The notes under the pieces were generated by a model, which worked only from the letters and a program-made list of their open reading frames with translations, was not told the origin of the DNA and made no database searches. A program made the translations under genes and the position numbers. Below are positions 9,000-18,209 of a stretch of DNA of 64,000 nucleotides, in pieces. How positions within the stretch are numbered: position 1 is the first letter of the stretch; every line of letters begins with the position of its first letter. Source of the DNA: Pseudomonas fluorescens (lineage in GTDB: Bacteria; Pseudomonadota; Gammaproteobacteria; Pseudomonadales; Pseudomonadaceae); assembly GCF_001623525.1 (NCBI RefSeq), contig NZ_CP015225.1, forward strand, positions 4,166,501-4,230,500. Direction: 5' to 3'.

Positions 9000-9908
9000 A
9001 TGCTCAATAAACGCTATTTGCCGTCGATCACGGCGCTGCAATGCTTCGAAGCGGTGACCCGCCACTTGAGCTTCACCCGTGCCGCCGAAGAGCTGAATCT
9101 GACCCAGAGCGCCGTCAGCAAACAGGTCGCGCAACTGGAGGAGCTGCTGCAGCACTTGCTGTTCCGACGCGTGCGCCGACGCTTGCAGCTGACGCCTGCC
9201 GGTGATTTGTACCTGGGGGAGGTGCGAAAAATCCTCACGCAGGTGGAGATGTCTACCCATTACCTGCGCTCCTACGGCGGCGACACTGAAGTTCTGCGCG
9301 TTTCCACGCCTCCGACCTTCGGCGCTCGCTGGTTGGTCCCACGCTTGAAGGGCTGGCGATTGCGCCATCCGAAGATTCACCTGGACCTGTGCAGCGAGCA
9401 GGAGGCCGACGACTTGCTGCAAGGGCGCAGCGACCTGGCGTTCTATTTCGGCCAAGGCTCGCGCCCCGGCACCGAATCCCTGAAGCTGTTTGGCGAAGAA
9501 CTGGTGCCCGTCTGCGCGCCCGGCAGCCTGCCTGACCAGCCCTTCACCGACCCGACCCAACTGGCCGAGCTGGTGCTGCTGCAAAACGCCTCGCGGCCCC
9601 AGGCCTGGCACGACTGGTTCGACCACCAGGGCTACCACACCGAACATAGCTATCACGGGCCGCGTTTCGAAACCTTCTACATGTGCATCCGCGCCGCTCA
9701 GGTCGGCTGCGGCGTCGCCCTGCTGCCACGGTTTCTGGTGGAAGAAGAACTGGCCGACGGTAAACTGGTCATCCCCTGGCAACACGCGATGCCCAGCACC
9801 AACGCCTATTACCTGGCCTATCCGGAACATTCGGCGGAAGTGCCCAAGGTGCGGTTTTTTGTGGAGTGGATGTTGGAGCAGATCGAGAGCCCGGGTACGC
9901 CGCAGTAG
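9000..9908 (+). CDS. LysR-family transcriptional regulator
   Basis: A 302-residue regulator with an N-terminal winged helix-turn-helix (ALQCFEAVTRHLSFTRAAEELNLTQSAVSKQVAQLE, quoted in part: TRAAEELNLTQSAVSKQV) and a C-terminal periplasmic-binding-like effector domain (RLKGWRLRHPKIHLDL, YFGQGSRPGTESLKLFGEELVPVC). It resembles the GcvA-like branch. It is divergent from amaB-amaA, as in P. putida, so control of lysine/pipecolate catabolism is the obvious inference, but neither effector nor sign of control can be read here. Confidence 0.85.
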   Translation: MLNKRYLPSITALQCFEAVTRHLSFTRAAEELNLTQSAVSKQVAQLEELLQHLLFRRVRRRLQLTPAGDLYLGEVRKILTQVEMSTHYLRSYGGDTEVLRVSTPPTFGARWLVPRLKGWRLRHPKIHLDLCSEQEADDLLQGRSDLAFYFGQGSRPGTESLKLFGEELVPVCAPGSLPDQPFTDPTQLAELVLLQNASRPQAWHDWFDHQGYHTEHSYHGPRFETFYMCIRAAQVGCGVALLPRFLVEEELADGKLVIPWQHAMPSTNAYYLAYPEHSAEVPKVRFFVEWMLEQIESPGTPQ

Positions 9909-9924
9909 CCATTGGCTTTCCCTC

Positions 9925-10018
9925 TGTGGCGAGGGAGCTTGCTCCCGCTGGGCTGCGAAGCGGCCCCAAAAACGTGCGGGCGCTGCGCACCCGAGCGGGA
10001 GCAAGCTCCCTCGCCACA
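9925..10018. repeat. REPIN, family A doublet
   Basis: TGTGGCGAGGGAGCTTGCTC at the left and its reverse complement at the right enclose CGAAGCGGCC-type inner hairpins. It lies between the LysR gene and pncB. Confidence 0.85.
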
Positions 10019-10137
10019 AAGGCCTGTGAACACTAAAAAATCACTGGCAATACCCACCCAGGTTATGCGCCACTAACCCCCTCATCCCAAACCGCTGCAC
10101 CCCGCTGCCCGCCGCAGCGGCCTGTCTGGAGAACCCT

Positions 10138-11364
10138 ATGAGCGAGAGCGTATTTGCCGATCGTATCGTGCAGAACCTGCTCGACACCGACTTCTACAAA
10201 CTGACGATGATGCAGGCGGTGTTGCACAACTACCCCAACGTCGAAGTCGAATGGGAATTTCGCTGCCGCAACAGCGAAGATCTGCGCCCGTACCTGGCGG
10301 AGATCCGCTTTCAGATCGAGCGCCTGGCCGAGTTGAGCCTGAGCGCCGACCAGTTGGGTTTCCTGGAGCGCATCAGTTTTCTGAAGCCGGACTTCCTGCG
10401 TTTCCTGGGCCTGTTTCGCTTCAACCTGCGCTACGTGCACACCGGTATCGAAAACGGCGAGCTATTCATCCGCCTGCGCGGGCCGTGGCTGCACGTCATT
10501 CTGTTCGAAGTGCCGCTACTGGCCATCGTCAGTGAGGTGCGCAATCGTTATCGCTATCGTGAAATCGTCCTGGAACAGGCGCGGGAACAGCTTTATCGCA
10601 AGTTCGACTGGCTGAGCGCCAACGCCAGCGCCGAAGAACTGTCCGAACTGCAAGTCGCGGACTTCGGCACCCGTCGTCGTTTTTCCTTCCGTGTCCAGGA
10701 AGAAGTGGTCAACGTGCTCAAGCATGACTTCCCCGGGCGTTTCGTCGGCACCAGTAACGTGCACCTGTCCCGGGAACTGGACATGAAGCCCCTGGGCACC
10801 ATGGCCCACGAGTGGATCATGGCCCACCAGCAATTGGGCCCGCGGCTGATCGACAGCCAGATCGCCGCCCTCGATTGCTGGGTGCGCGAGTACCGAGGCC
10901 TGCTGGGGATCGCCCTGACCGATTGCATCACCATGGACGCCTTCCTCAAGGATTTCGATCTGTTCTTCGCCAAGCTGTTCGACGGTTTGCGCCATGACTC
11001 CGGCGACCCGGTGATCTGGGCCGAAAAAGCCATTGCCCACTATCACAAGCTCGGCATCGATCCGATGAGCAAGACCCTGGTGTTCTCCGATAGCCTGACA
11101 TTGCCCAAATGCCTGGAGATTTTTCGAGCATTGCGTGGTCGCATTAATGTCAGCTTCGGTATTGGCACCAACCTGACGTGTGACATTCCAGGTGTAGAGC
11201 CGATGAGCATCGTGCTTAAAATGATCAGCTGTGACGGGCAACCCGTGGCCAAGATTTCAGACGAGCCCGGCAAGACCCACTGCAAAGACCCGAATTTCGT
11301 CGCCTACATGCGACATGTTTTCCAAGTACCTGCCGCCCTTTCTGACACATCAAGCAAGGAGTGA
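10138..11364 (+). CDS. pncB: Nicotinate phosphoribosyltransferase
   Basis: A 408-residue enzyme that condenses nicotinate with PRPP, using ATP, to make nicotinate mononucleotide in the Preiss-Handler NAD salvage route. It begins with the family signature [21 protein letters not shown], has [15 protein letters not shown], the His-containing [23 protein letters not shown] region near residue 215, and a C-terminal phosphate-binding region [11 protein letters not shown]. Length agrees with bacterial PncB (about 400). The stop is four bases before the nadE start, so the two form an operon covering first and last steps of NAD salvage. Confidence 0.95.
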   Translation: MSESVFADRIVQNLLDTDFYKLTMMQAVLHNYPNVEVEWEFRCRNSEDLRPYLAEIRFQIERLAELSLSADQLGFLERISFLKPDFLRFLGLFRFNLRYVHTGIENGELFIRLRGPWLHVILFEVPLLAIVSEVRNRYRYREIVLEQAREQLYRKFDWLSANASAEELSELQVADFGTRRRFSFRVQEEVVNVLKHDFPGRFVGTSNVHLSRELDMKPLGTMAHEWIMAHQQLGPRLIDSQIAALDCWVREYRGLLGIALTDCITMDAFLKDFDLFFAKLFDGLRHDSGDPVIWAEKAIAHYHKLGIDPMSKTLVFSDSLTLPKCLEIFRALRGRINVSFGIGTNLTCDIPGVEPMSIVLKMISCDGQPVAKISDEPGKTHCKDPNFVAYMRHVFQVPAALSDTSSKE

Positions 11365-11368
11365 ATTC

Positions 11369-12196
11369 ATGCAAGCCGTACAGCGTGAGATTGCTGAACA
11401 GCTCAAGGTCCAGCCACCGTTCACCGATGACGCCGCCCTCAAGGCCGAAATCGCCCGTCGGGTAGACTTTATCCAGGATTGCCTGGTCAACTCCGGGCTC
11501 AAGTCCCTCGTGCTGGGCATCAGCGGTGGCGTTGACTCGTTGACCGCCGGACTGCTGGCCCAACGTGCCATGCGCGAACTGCGGGAGAAAACCGGTAACA
11601 CCGCCTACAAGTTCATCGCCGTGCGCCTGCCGTACGAAACCCAGTTCGACGAGCATGAAGCCCAAGCCTGTGTGGACTTCATCGACCCGGACGAGCGCCA
11701 TACCGTCAACATCGGCCCGGCGGTCAAGGCCTTGGCCGATCAAGTCGCGGCGTTCGAAGGCAAGGCAGCGGTCTCGCGGGATTTCGTGCTGGGCAATACC
11801 AAGGCGCGGATGCGTATGGTTGCGCAATACACCATCGCGGGCACCGAGCACGGCCTGGTGATCGGCACCGACCATGCCGCCGAAGCGGTGATGGGTTTCT
11901 TCACCAAGTTCGGTGATGGCGCCTGCGACTTGGCGCCGTTGAGTGGCTTGGTGAAAAACCAGGTCCGGGCCATCGCTCGTGACTTTGGCGCGCCGGAGTC
12001 GCTGGTGGAAAAAATCCCCACCGCCGACCTTGAGGACCTGTCCCCAGGCAAGCCGGACGAAGCCTCCCACGGCGTGACCTACGCCGAGATCGATGCGTTC
12101 CTGCACGGCAAGCCGGTACGGGACGAGGCGTTCAGGATCATTTGCGAGACCTATCGCAAGACTGAGCACAAGCGGGTGATGCCTTACGCCCCATGA
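11369..12196 (+). CDS. nadE: Ammonia-dependent NAD+ synthetase
   Basis: A 275-residue enzyme, exactly the usual length of the short ammonia-dependent form with no glutaminase domain. The PP-loop ATP pyrophosphatase motif is [12 protein letters not shown] near residue 50, and [19 protein letters not shown] and [17 protein letters not shown] contact substrate. The ATG at 11369 is preceded by AAGGAG. An in-frame extension to 11231 overlaps pncB and was rejected. It amidates nicotinic acid adenine dinucleotide to NAD+ and is co-transcribed with pncB. Confidence 0.95.
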   Translation: MQAVQREIAEQLKVQPPFTDDAALKAEIARRVDFIQDCLVNSGLKSLVLGISGGVDSLTAGLLAQRAMRELREKTGNTAYKFIAVRLPYETQFDEHEAQACVDFIDPDERHTVNIGPAVKALADQVAAFEGKAAVSRDFVLGNTKARMRMVAQYTIAGTEHGLVIGTDHAAEAVMGFFTKFGDGACDLAPLSGLVKNQVRAIARDFGAPESLVEKIPTADLEDLSPGKPDEASHGVTYAEIDAFLHGKPVRDEAFRIICETYRKTEHKRVMPYAP

Positions 12197-12220
12197 CTAC
12201 AAGAGGCGCCTGCTCTGCCG

Positions 12221-12246
12221 CCATCGCGAGCAAGCTCGCTCCCACA
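12221..12246. repeat. Single REP, family B
   Basis: CCATCGCGAGCAAGCTCGCT followed by CCCACA, the right half of a family-B element, without a visible left partner. It lies just after the nadE stop. Confidence 0.75.
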
Positions 12247-12263
12247 GGGGGGTTGCCTGGCAT

Positions 12264-12502
12264 AAAAAAAGCGCCCCGCATGGGTAACGCTGTTCATTTA
12301 AGAACAATGATGGACCTGTGGCGAGGGAGCTTGCTCCCACTCGGCCGCGAAGCGGTCGTAAACCGGTAGATGCAGTGTGTCTGATGCTCCGCATTTGGCC
12401 GGTTTTGGGGCCGCTTCGCGGCCCAGCGGGAGCAAGCTCCCTCGCCACGGGTGTATCGATTGCCTTAAGTGAACAGCATTACCCTGCCTGGGGCGCTTTT
12501 TT
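12264..12502. terminator. Bidirectional terminator with a REPIN in its loop (nadE / azu)
   Basis: Arms of 39 bases at 12264-12302 and 12464-12502 are inverted repeats with two substitutions and one short heterologous patch. Each ends in GCGCCCC/GGGGCGC flanked by A7 or T6, which is the terminator stem. The 160-base loop contains a complete family-A REPIN. It lies between the convergent nadE and azurin genes. Confidence 0.7.
12317..12449. repeat. REPIN, family A doublet
   Basis: TGTGGCGAGGGAGCTTGCTC at 12317 and the reverse complement ending at 12449. It is nested within the loop of the terminator palindrome described for 12264-12502. Confidence 0.85.
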
Positions 12503-12515
12503 GTGCCTGAAGTGA

Positions 12516-12962
12516 TTATTTCAGGGTAACGGTGCCTTTCATCATCGAGATGTGGCCCGGGAACGAGCAGAAGAAGCCGTACGCCTCACCGGCAGCCAGT
12601 TTCGACACATCGAAGGTCACCGAGTCGCTTTCCTTGGCACCAATGAGTTTGGTGTGGGCGATGATGCGTGCATCACCTTCCGGCAGGTAGTTCTTGTCGA
12701 TGCCTGCTGCCAAACCAGCCGTGGCAATCGGCTGCATGTCAGCCTCTTTGCTCAGCACCCAGTTATGGCCCATGACGTTTTTCGGCAAGCTGCCCGAATG
12801 CGTCAGCTCAACGGTGAACGTCTTGCAGCTCTTGTCGATCTCGATGGCCTTGGTGTTGAAGGACATCTGGTCGGTCGAGTCGATGGTGGTCTTGCACTCC
12901 GCTGCCATCAGTTGGCTGCTGGCCAGCGTCAACAGGGATACTGCAACAAGTTTGGCAAACAT
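12516..12962 (-). CDS. azu: Azurin precursor
   Basis: A 148-residue precursor of a periplasmic blue copper protein that shuttles electrons between cytochromes and oxidases or reductases. A 20-residue signal peptide ends LMA, giving a 128-residue mature protein starting AECKTTID, the standard azurin length. In mature numbering all copper ligands are present: Gly45 and His46 (VMGHNW), Cys112 (FFCSFPGH), His117 and Met121; the Cys3-Cys26 disulfide pair is also there. The ATG at 12962 begins the signal peptide; the longer frame has no such signal. It has its own upstream region with a possible Anr half-site, and is convergent with nadE. Confidence 0.97.
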   Translation of the reverse strand: MFAKLVAVSLLTLASSQLMAAECKTTIDSTDQMSFNTKAIEIDKSCKTFTVELTHSGSLPKNVMGHNWVLSKEADMQPIATAGLAAGIDKNYLPEGDARIIAHTKLIGAKESDSVTFDVSKLAAGEAYGFFCSFPGHISMMKGTVTLK

Positions 12963-13034
12963 CGTGAATCTCCAAGGCATGGTTAACAAAAATCCGTCAA
13001 AGGGGAAGACTGCCTGAATTTCAGACAAGTTCCT

Positions 13035-13048
13035 ATGACCTGAATCAA
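13035..13048 (-). promoter_or_regulatory. Possible Anr/Fnr box upstream of azurin
   Basis: Read on the minus strand this is TTGAT-TCAG-GTCAT: the first half matches the TTGAT-N4-ATCAA consensus exactly, the second matches three of five positions. It lies about 73 bases before the azurin ATG. Azurin genes of pseudomonads are known to be Anr-controlled, which makes the weak site plausible. Confidence 0.4.
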
Positions 13049-13153
13049 AGATTGTATACAACTTAAGGCTATCAGCCTGATGGACACAATCAACCAGCCA
13101 GAGGGATGACACCCCCTTATGATCAGCCTCACCACCTCTCGGGAGCGCCCATC

Positions 13154-13243
13154 ATGAACGTCAACAGCCTGTTATGCAGCTTGCTCGCCGCCTACGCCTG
13201 CGGCGCCAGTGGCACCTACGAAAAACCCCAGCGCGAGGTTTAA
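13154..13243 (+). CDS. Putative 29-residue small protein
   Basis: An ATG after GGGAGCG opens a 29-residue frame (MNVNSLLCSLLAAY...) ending in TAA. The N-terminal half is hydrophobic with two cysteines, the C-terminal half is polar and charged (YEKPQREV). It lies 61 bases before the LOG-family gene, in the same direction. I do not recognise it; it could be a small secreted or membrane peptide, a leader peptide for the next gene, or not expressed. The nearby upstream GGGAG is the main sign that it is real. Confidence 0.4.
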   Translation: MNVNSLLCSLLAAYACGASGTYEKPQREV

Positions 13244-13304
13244 TCGCTTTGCGCCACCAAGGCCAGGCTTTACTCTGGGTCGGTTACTGATCATGGAGTA
13301 AAGC

Positions 13305-13892
13305 ATGTCCATCGCGTCTGTTTGTGTATTTTGCGGCGCCAGCACCGGCACCGATCCAGCGTATCGTGAAGCGGCGCAGGCCCTGGGCCGGGCATTGGCG
13401 GAACGAAAATTGACCCTGGTCTACGGCGGCGGTGCCGTCGGCCTGATGGGGATCGTCGCCGACGCGGCCTTGGCGGCCGGCGGCGAGGTCATCGGCATCA
13501 TCCCGCAAAGCCTCAAGGACAAGGAAATCGGCCACAGCGGCCTGACTCGCCTGGAAGTGGTGGACGGCATGCACGCCCGCAAGGCACGCATGGCCGAACT
13601 CAGCGATGCCTTCATCGCCCTGCCTGGCGGCCTCGGCACGTTGGAGGAGTTGTTCGAAGTCTGGACCTGGGGCCAACTCGGCTACCACGGCAAACCGCTG
13701 GGGCTGCTGGAAGTGAACGGTTTCTACAGCAAGCTCATCGGCTTTCTCGATCATATCGTCGACGAAGGCTTCGTCCGCGCGCCCCATCGTGACATGCTGC
13801 AAGTGAGCGAATCAGCGCAGAGCCTGCTCGATGCGCTGGACGAATGGCAACCGTCAGTGCAGCCAAAGTGGGCCGAACAAAAACCCAGCTAA
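13305..13892 (+). CDS. LOG-family nucleoside 5'-monophosphate phosphoribohydrolase
   Basis: A 195-residue Rossmann-fold protein of the LOG / TIGR00730 family, which releases free base from nucleoside monophosphates such as cytokinin ribotides or purine nucleotides. It shows VCVFCGAS at the N-terminus, [19 protein letters not shown] and the family hallmark [13 protein letters not shown] near residue 110. Length and motifs match the short LOG type. In P. aeruginosa a homologue also lies near azu and the NAD genes. Cytokinin-specific activity is not established by sequence; a general AMP-nucleosidase-like role is equally possible. Confidence 0.88.
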   Translation: MSIASVCVFCGASTGTDPAYREAAQALGRALAERKLTLVYGGGAVGLMGIVADAALAAGGEVIGIIPQSLKDKEIGHSGLTRLEVVDGMHARKARMAELSDAFIALPGGLGTLEELFEVWTWGQLGYHGKPLGLLEVNGFYSKLIGFLDHIVDEGFVRAPHRDMLQVSESAQSLLDALDEWQPSVQPKWAEQKPS

Positions 13893-13960
13893 CGGCTCGG
13901 CCCCGATACAGGGCAGAATATGCGCCGCTCAACCTCACCTTCGACCCCAGAGGATCGCCC

Positions 13961-14149
13961 ATGGCCAAACCCAATTATTCCTTCGCCAAACGTCAAAGAG
14001 ACTTGGCCAAGGAGCAGAAGAAAGAGGAAAAGCTGCAGCGCAAGAAAGCCACAGCTGAAGAAGAAGCCGCACTGACCCCGGATACCGAAGGCGAAGTGGC
14101 GGCAGAAGATGATGTTGATGCACCGAAAGATCAGGCGCCCGACGCCTGA
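13961..14149 (+). CDS. Small, highly charged conserved protein
   Basis: A 62-residue protein beginning MAKPNYSFAKRQRDLAKEQK, with a strongly basic, coiled-coil-like first half (KKEEKLQRKKA) and an acidic second half (EEEAALTPDTEGEVAAEDD). The ATG at 13961 follows AGAGGATCGCCC. The open frame extends upstream into the LOG gene but only from a non-consensus position. Small proteins of this kind are common in Pseudomonas and have no assigned function; the basic half could bind nucleic acid. It lies 68 bases after the LOG gene, probably on the same transcript. Confidence 0.75.
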   Translation: MAKPNYSFAKRQRDLAKEQKKEEKLQRKKATAEEEAALTPDTEGEVAAEDDVDAPKDQAPDA

Positions 14150-14199
14150 GCCCCTCCGGGCCCGATGATGTAATCCGGCCCCACGGTTTGTGTCCAGGG

Positions 14200-14218
14200 C
14201 CGGCAGCCTAGCTGCCGG
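14200..14218. other. Short perfect hairpin
   Basis: CCGGCAGC-CTA-GCTGCCGG lies between the convergent small charged protein gene and the Nudix gene. There is no T run, so it is at best a weak or Rho-assisted terminator. Confidence 0.45.
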
Positions 14219-14221
14219 TCC

Positions 14222-14599
14222 TCACAACCCCAATGCCTTGATAATCGACTCGCGATAACCCGTTGGCAGGTTCGCCGGCAGCCGCCCCGGTTCGAACAGC
14301 CCAATCTCCTTGTGTTCATGACTGATCGTCGGCACGAAACCGCCCAGCAACTGGCAGCGGTACGTGGAGATGAAGACGTGCTTGCCGGGAATCACCTCGA
14401 ACAAGTACGAATCCAGCGGCTCCCCCACGCTCACCTCGATCGCCAGCTCCTCGGTAATTTCCCGCGCCAGGCATTGCGGCGCTGTTTCGCCCAGCTCGAT
14501 CCGCCCGCCGGGCAATTCCCATTCATCCCGTTCGTTGAGCATCAGCACGACCAGGCCTTCGGGGGATTGCAGCACGCCCTTGATGGAAACCGGGAACAT
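14222..14599 (-). CDS. Nudix hydrolase
   Basis: A 125-residue protein with a complete Nudix box near residues 31-53: GRIELGETAPQCLAREITEE followed by LAI, carrying the metal-binding REITEE core. ELPGG precedes it as usual. Nudix enzymes cleave a nucleoside diphosphate linked to another group; the substrate cannot be told from sequence. It is a single-domain protein of minimal family length. It is convergent with the small charged-protein gene, and a REPIN separates it from the transglutaminase gene behind it, so it is probably transcribed separately. Confidence 0.88.
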   Translation of the reverse strand: MFPVSIKGVLQSPEGLVVLMLNERDEWELPGGRIELGETAPQCLAREITEELAIEVSVGEPLDSYLFEVIPGKHVFISTYRCQLLGGFVPTISHEHKEIGLFEPGRLPANLPTGYRESIIKALGL

Positions 14600-14627
14600 G
14601 AAGAGGCCTCGCAGTTAATGATTTATC

Positions 14628-14719
14628 TGTGGCTAGGGAGCTTGCTCCCGCTTGGGTGCGAAGCGCCCATAAAAATGGGGTCGCTGCGCGACCCAGCGGG
14701 AGCAAGCTCCCTCGCCACA
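14628..14719. repeat. REPIN, family A doublet
   Basis: The left half begins TGTGGCTAGGGAGCTTGCTC, with one change from the consensus, and the right half is perfect. It lies between the Nudix start and the small transglutaminase stop. Confidence 0.85.
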
Positions 14720-14741
14720 AGTATTTCACCGCAAAGCGGGG

Positions 14742-15635
14742 TCATGACTCCAGCGGCATCACCGTCACCCGCACCTCGGGATCATGATTGCCGCCCCCCA
14801 GGATCACGCCCCGCAACGGCGACACATCGGAAAAGTCCCGGCCCCAGGCCAGGGTGATGTGTTCCAAGGCCGGTTGCACGTTGTTGGTCGGGTCAAAGTC
14901 CACCCAACCCAACACCGGGCAATACACCGAGACCCAGGCATGGGACGCATCGGCGCCAATCAGCCGGGGTTGGCCGGGTGGCGGCTGGGTCAGCAGGTAG
15001 CCGCTGACGTAACGCGCCGCCAGCCCGCGAGAGCGCACGCAGGCCAGCATCAAGTGGGCGAAGTCCTGGCACACGCCCCGCCGCCGCTCCAGCACCTCCA
15101 CCAGCGGCGTGGCCACCTGGGTCGCCTCGGCATCGAAGGTGAACTCCTCGAAAATCTTTTCCATCAGCGCCCGCACGCCAACCATCAACGGGCGCCCCGG
15201 CGGGAAGCAGCTTTCGGAAAACTCGACGAAGCTGCGCTTGAGGTGCACATACGGTGACTCGAAACGAAAACGGCATGCTTGCAGCAATGGCGCCGCAAGT
15301 GGCCGGCCGCTGTAGGTCAGCGCGTTGCAGGTCGACTCCCAGGCCGGGGACAGGTTGAAGTCCAGCGAGGGGCGAGACAGCACCTCGACGCTCAAGCGAG
15401 CATTGACCAGCAACTCGTCGTGGGGGCGTTCGAAGGCCAGGCGGGTCAGCGGGTTGCCGAACACATCCTGCTCATCGCGCCGGGTCGTCGGCTCCGGGCT
15501 GATCAGCAACTGCTGTTCGGTGCAACGCTGCCAGTCACAGGCGCGCGGCCACAGATGAGCAAGCTGCTGGGCCAGGGACACCGGGCTGTCGTAGTGGTAA
15601 TGGGTGTCGTGGAGGATCTGGTAACGAGCGCTCAT
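14742..15635 (-). CDS. Transglutaminase-like cysteine protease family protein
   Basis: A 297-residue protein with a bacterial transglutaminase-like N-terminal domain (RYQILHDTHYHYDSPVSLAQQ) and a papain-like core. The predicted catalytic triad is Cys189 (RRRGVCQDFAH), His232 (GADASHAWVSVY) and Asp248 (GWVDFDPTNN). Such proteins may act as proteases, amidases or transglutaminases on unknown peptides. Its ATG shares one base with the stop of the preceding ATP-grasp fusion gene (TGATG), so the two are translationally coupled. It is the last gene of a three-gene unit. No signal peptide, so it should be cytoplasmic. Confidence 0.88.
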   Translation of the reverse strand: MSARYQILHDTHYHYDSPVSLAQQLAHLWPRACDWQRCTEQQLLISPEPTTRRDEQDVFGNPLTRLAFERPHDELLVNARLSVEVLSRPSLDFNLSPAWESTCNALTYSGRPLAAPLLQACRFRFESPYVHLKRSFVEFSESCFPPGRPLMVGVRALMEKIFEEFTFDAEATQVATPLVEVLERRRGVCQDFAHLMLACVRSRGLAARYVSGYLLTQPPPGQPRLIGADASHAWVSVYCPVLGWVDFDPTNNVQPALEHITLAWGRDFSDVSPLRGVILGGGNHDPEVRVTVMPLES

Positions 15636-18121
15636 CAGACGGATACCGTGCGTTGGCTGACGTCATCGACGTGGGCGAAATGACGCAAGGCCAGGCGATC
15701 GGATACCTGGCCACCGACATCGGCCACTTCCTGCAACAGGTCGGCCAGCCCATCAAGTGCTGCGCGCAGGCTGGCTTCGCCAAACAGGGGATTTTCCAGG
15801 CAACGCAAGTCAAAGCGAGAAAGACGCGTCACCAATTCTGGCAAGGCCGTTTCCTTCGGCGCGCCAAAATCGTCGTTCAGGCGCTTGAGCGTGCGGGCCA
15901 CCAGTTTTAACTGGAAAAGCACCGCGTGGGGGTTCTGCTCGTCCAGCAACAACAGGTCCAGCACCGGGATCAGTTGCGCCACCGCCAGGTAGCGCGAACG
16001 GTAGGTGATGCTGCTGTTGCCCAGTTCCAGCAGCCACTCCAGCCCGGCCTGGTCGAATACTGCATCGCTGCGCAAAAACGCAGCCAGGCTGCTGCTGAGG
16101 AACTGCAAGCGCTCCAGGCGCCGGCCAATCATCAAGAAGCGCCAGCCCTCGTCGCGGGTCATGTCGTCCAAGGCAAATCCGGACAACGCCGCCAGGGACA
16201 TCACCAGCCGATTGAGGAAATCCAGCAACTCACCGAAATCCGGTTCCTCGGTTTCCAGCTCCGCCGCTTCGCGCTGCAACTCCACCAGCGCCTGCCAGTT
16301 CTCCCGGGACAGCTTGCCGCGAACCTGCGAGGCCGCCCACTGCAAGCGCTGCAGGTTGGAACGCAGGCTGAACGACCAGTCATCGCCCAACAGCGCCGCC
16401 AGCAAACGCTCGTGCAGCTCACCCTCTTCAGGCAGCAGCATCAGGCTTTCGCCCAGGGCCACCGCCGACTGCAGGGCCTGCGGGTCATCGCCATCGACAT
16501 ATCGTCCCAGCATGATCCGCAGCAGCCGCGCGCTGTCGTCGCAGCGTTCGCAGTAACGGCCGAACCAGAACAGGTTTTCCACCACCCGCGAAGGCAGGTA
16601 CGGATCGCGTCGAACCAGGTCATGGACGCCTACGGTTCGCTGGGCCGTCCATTGTTCACCGCCGGGCACCTGCTCGCCCAACACCCAAGTGTCCTTGCTG
16701 GCGCCGCCGCGCTGCATCGACACCACTTCGGCGTCGGCCTCGGCGGCCACGCGGGTCAGGCCACCCGACAGCACCCGATAATCATCCTTCCCGGACACGG
16801 CATACACGCGCATGCCAATGGCCCGAGGCTGGATGTGCCCGTCTTCGGCCTGCCAGACCGGGGCCTGGGACAGTTGCGCCAGCTCCTGGGCGACATAGGC
16901 ATAGGGCCGAGCCTGCATGCGCGCCGCCAGTTGGCCGCGCTGCACCTCGTTCAGGTCACGGCCGAACACCGGGGTGAAACTTTGGGAAGGAAACGCTGGC
17001 TTGATCAACAGTTGCGGCAGCTTTTCCAGGGCCTGGGCCAGCACCGGCGGCTCACCGCACCACCAGGTGGCGATGGACGGCAGTATCAATTCCTCGCCGA
17101 ACAGATACTGGCTGATCTTCGGCAGGAACCCCAACAGGCCCGGAGACTCCAGCACGCCGCTGCCCAGGGCATTGGCCACCAGCACCCGGCCCTGGCGCAC
17201 CGCTTCCAGCAGTCCCGGCACGCCGAGGGCTGAATCAGTGCGCAGCTCCAGGGGGTCACAGAAATCGTCGTCGAGCCGGCGCATGATGGCGTGAACCCGG
17301 CGCAAGCCGCTAAGGGTCTTGAGGTAGACCGTGGCGTCCCGCACGGTCAGGTCGCCCCCTTCCACCAGCGGATAGCCAAGCTGACGGGCCAGATAAAGAT
17401 GCTCGAAATAACTTTCGTTGAACCGCCCCGGCGTCAACAGCACCACCAGTGGCGACTCTCCGTCGCTGGGTGCCTGTCGTGCCAGGGTTTCCTGCAAGGT
17501 GCGGAAGAACCCGGACAGGTGTCGCACCCTCAGGTCGCGATACAGCTCGGGGAACGCGCGGGAAACGATCATGCGATTTTCCAGCGCATAACCGGCCCCC
17601 GAAGGCGCCTGGGTCCGATCCGCCGTGACCCACCAACGGCCATCGGGGGTGCGCGCCAGATCCACCGCATACAAGTGCAGGAAGCTGCCGTCCGGCGGCA
17701 CGATGCCCTGACAGGGCCAAAGGAAGTTGTTGTGCCCGAACACCAACTCTGCCGGCAGCAGCCCTTCGCTGATCAGCCGCTGTGGCCCATACAGGTCGGC
17801 CAGAACCGCATTGAGCAGGCGCGCACGCTGGGCGATCCCGGCCGACAGATGTTTCCATTCCTGCGGGTCGATCACGTGGGGCAGCAGGTCCAGCTCCCAC
17901 GGCCGGTCGGCGCCCTTCGGATCGGCGTAGACGTTGTATGTCACACCGTTTTCCTGGATCTGCCGAGCCAGCAGCGCCTGACGCTGGATCAGGTGAGCCG
18001 GCGTGCTGCGCTGCAACTGATCGAACAACCGCCGCCAGTGCGGACGCACCGCACCGTTGTCGTCCAACAGTTCGTGATAGGTGCCCGTCGTCAGCGGGTA
18101 ACGGTCAAGCAGGTCAGGCAT
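15635..18121 (-). CDS. Circularly permuted ATP-grasp / alpha-E domain fusion protein
   Basis: An 828-residue fusion of two proteins that are separate in many bacteria. The first part, to about residue 480, is a circularly permuted ATP-grasp (DUF404/DUF407), with NFLWPCQGIVPPDGSFLHLYAVDLAR, LTPGRFNESYFEHLYLARQLG and LIKPAF segments. The second, from about 505 (LPSRVVENLFWFGRYCERCD), is the helical alpha-E (DUF403) domain. ATP-grasp enzymes join carboxylates to amines, so a peptide- or amide-forming ligase is inferred. The ATG at 18121 was chosen over a TTG seven codons earlier. It lies between two transglutaminase-like genes. The substrate is unknown. Confidence 0.85.
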   Translation of the reverse strand: MPDLLDRYPLTTGTYHELLDDNGAVRPHWRRLFDQLQRSTPAHLIQRQALLARQIQENGVTYNVYADPKGADRPWELDLLPHVIDPQEWKHLSAGIAQRARLLNAVLADLYGPQRLISEGLLPAELVFGHNNFLWPCQGIVPPDGSFLHLYAVDLARTPDGRWWVTADRTQAPSGAGYALENRMIVSRAFPELYRDLRVRHLSGFFRTLQETLARQAPSDGESPLVVLLTPGRFNESYFEHLYLARQLGYPLVEGGDLTVRDATVYLKTLSGLRRVHAIMRRLDDDFCDPLELRTDSALGVPGLLEAVRQGRVLVANALGSGVLESPGLLGFLPKISQYLFGEELILPSIATWWCGEPPVLAQALEKLPQLLIKPAFPSQSFTPVFGRDLNEVQRGQLAARMQARPYAYVAQELAQLSQAPVWQAEDGHIQPRAIGMRVYAVSGKDDYRVLSGGLTRVAAEADAEVVSMQRGGASKDTWVLGEQVPGGEQWTAQRTVGVHDLVRRDPYLPSRVVENLFWFGRYCERCDDSARLLRIMLGRYVDGDDPQALQSAVALGESLMLLPEEGELHERLLAALLGDDWSFSLRSNLQRLQWAASQVRGKLSRENWQALVELQREAAELETEEPDFGELLDFLNRLVMSLAALSGFALDDMTRDEGWRFLMIGRRLERLQFLSSSLAAFLRSDAVFDQAGLEWLLELGNSSITYRSRYLAVAQLIPVLDLLLLDEQNPHAVLFQLKLVARTLKRLNDDFGAPKETALPELVTRLSRFDLRCLENPLFGEASLRAALDGLADLLQEVADVGGQVSDRLALRHFAHVDDVSQRTVSV

Positions 18122-18209
18122 GGAAAGCTCGGCAGACGGCAATAAAAGGTGAGACTAGCGCAAGCGCATGACGCCCGGATAGTTGAGTTTGGAGCGGAAC
18201 ATGACGACC

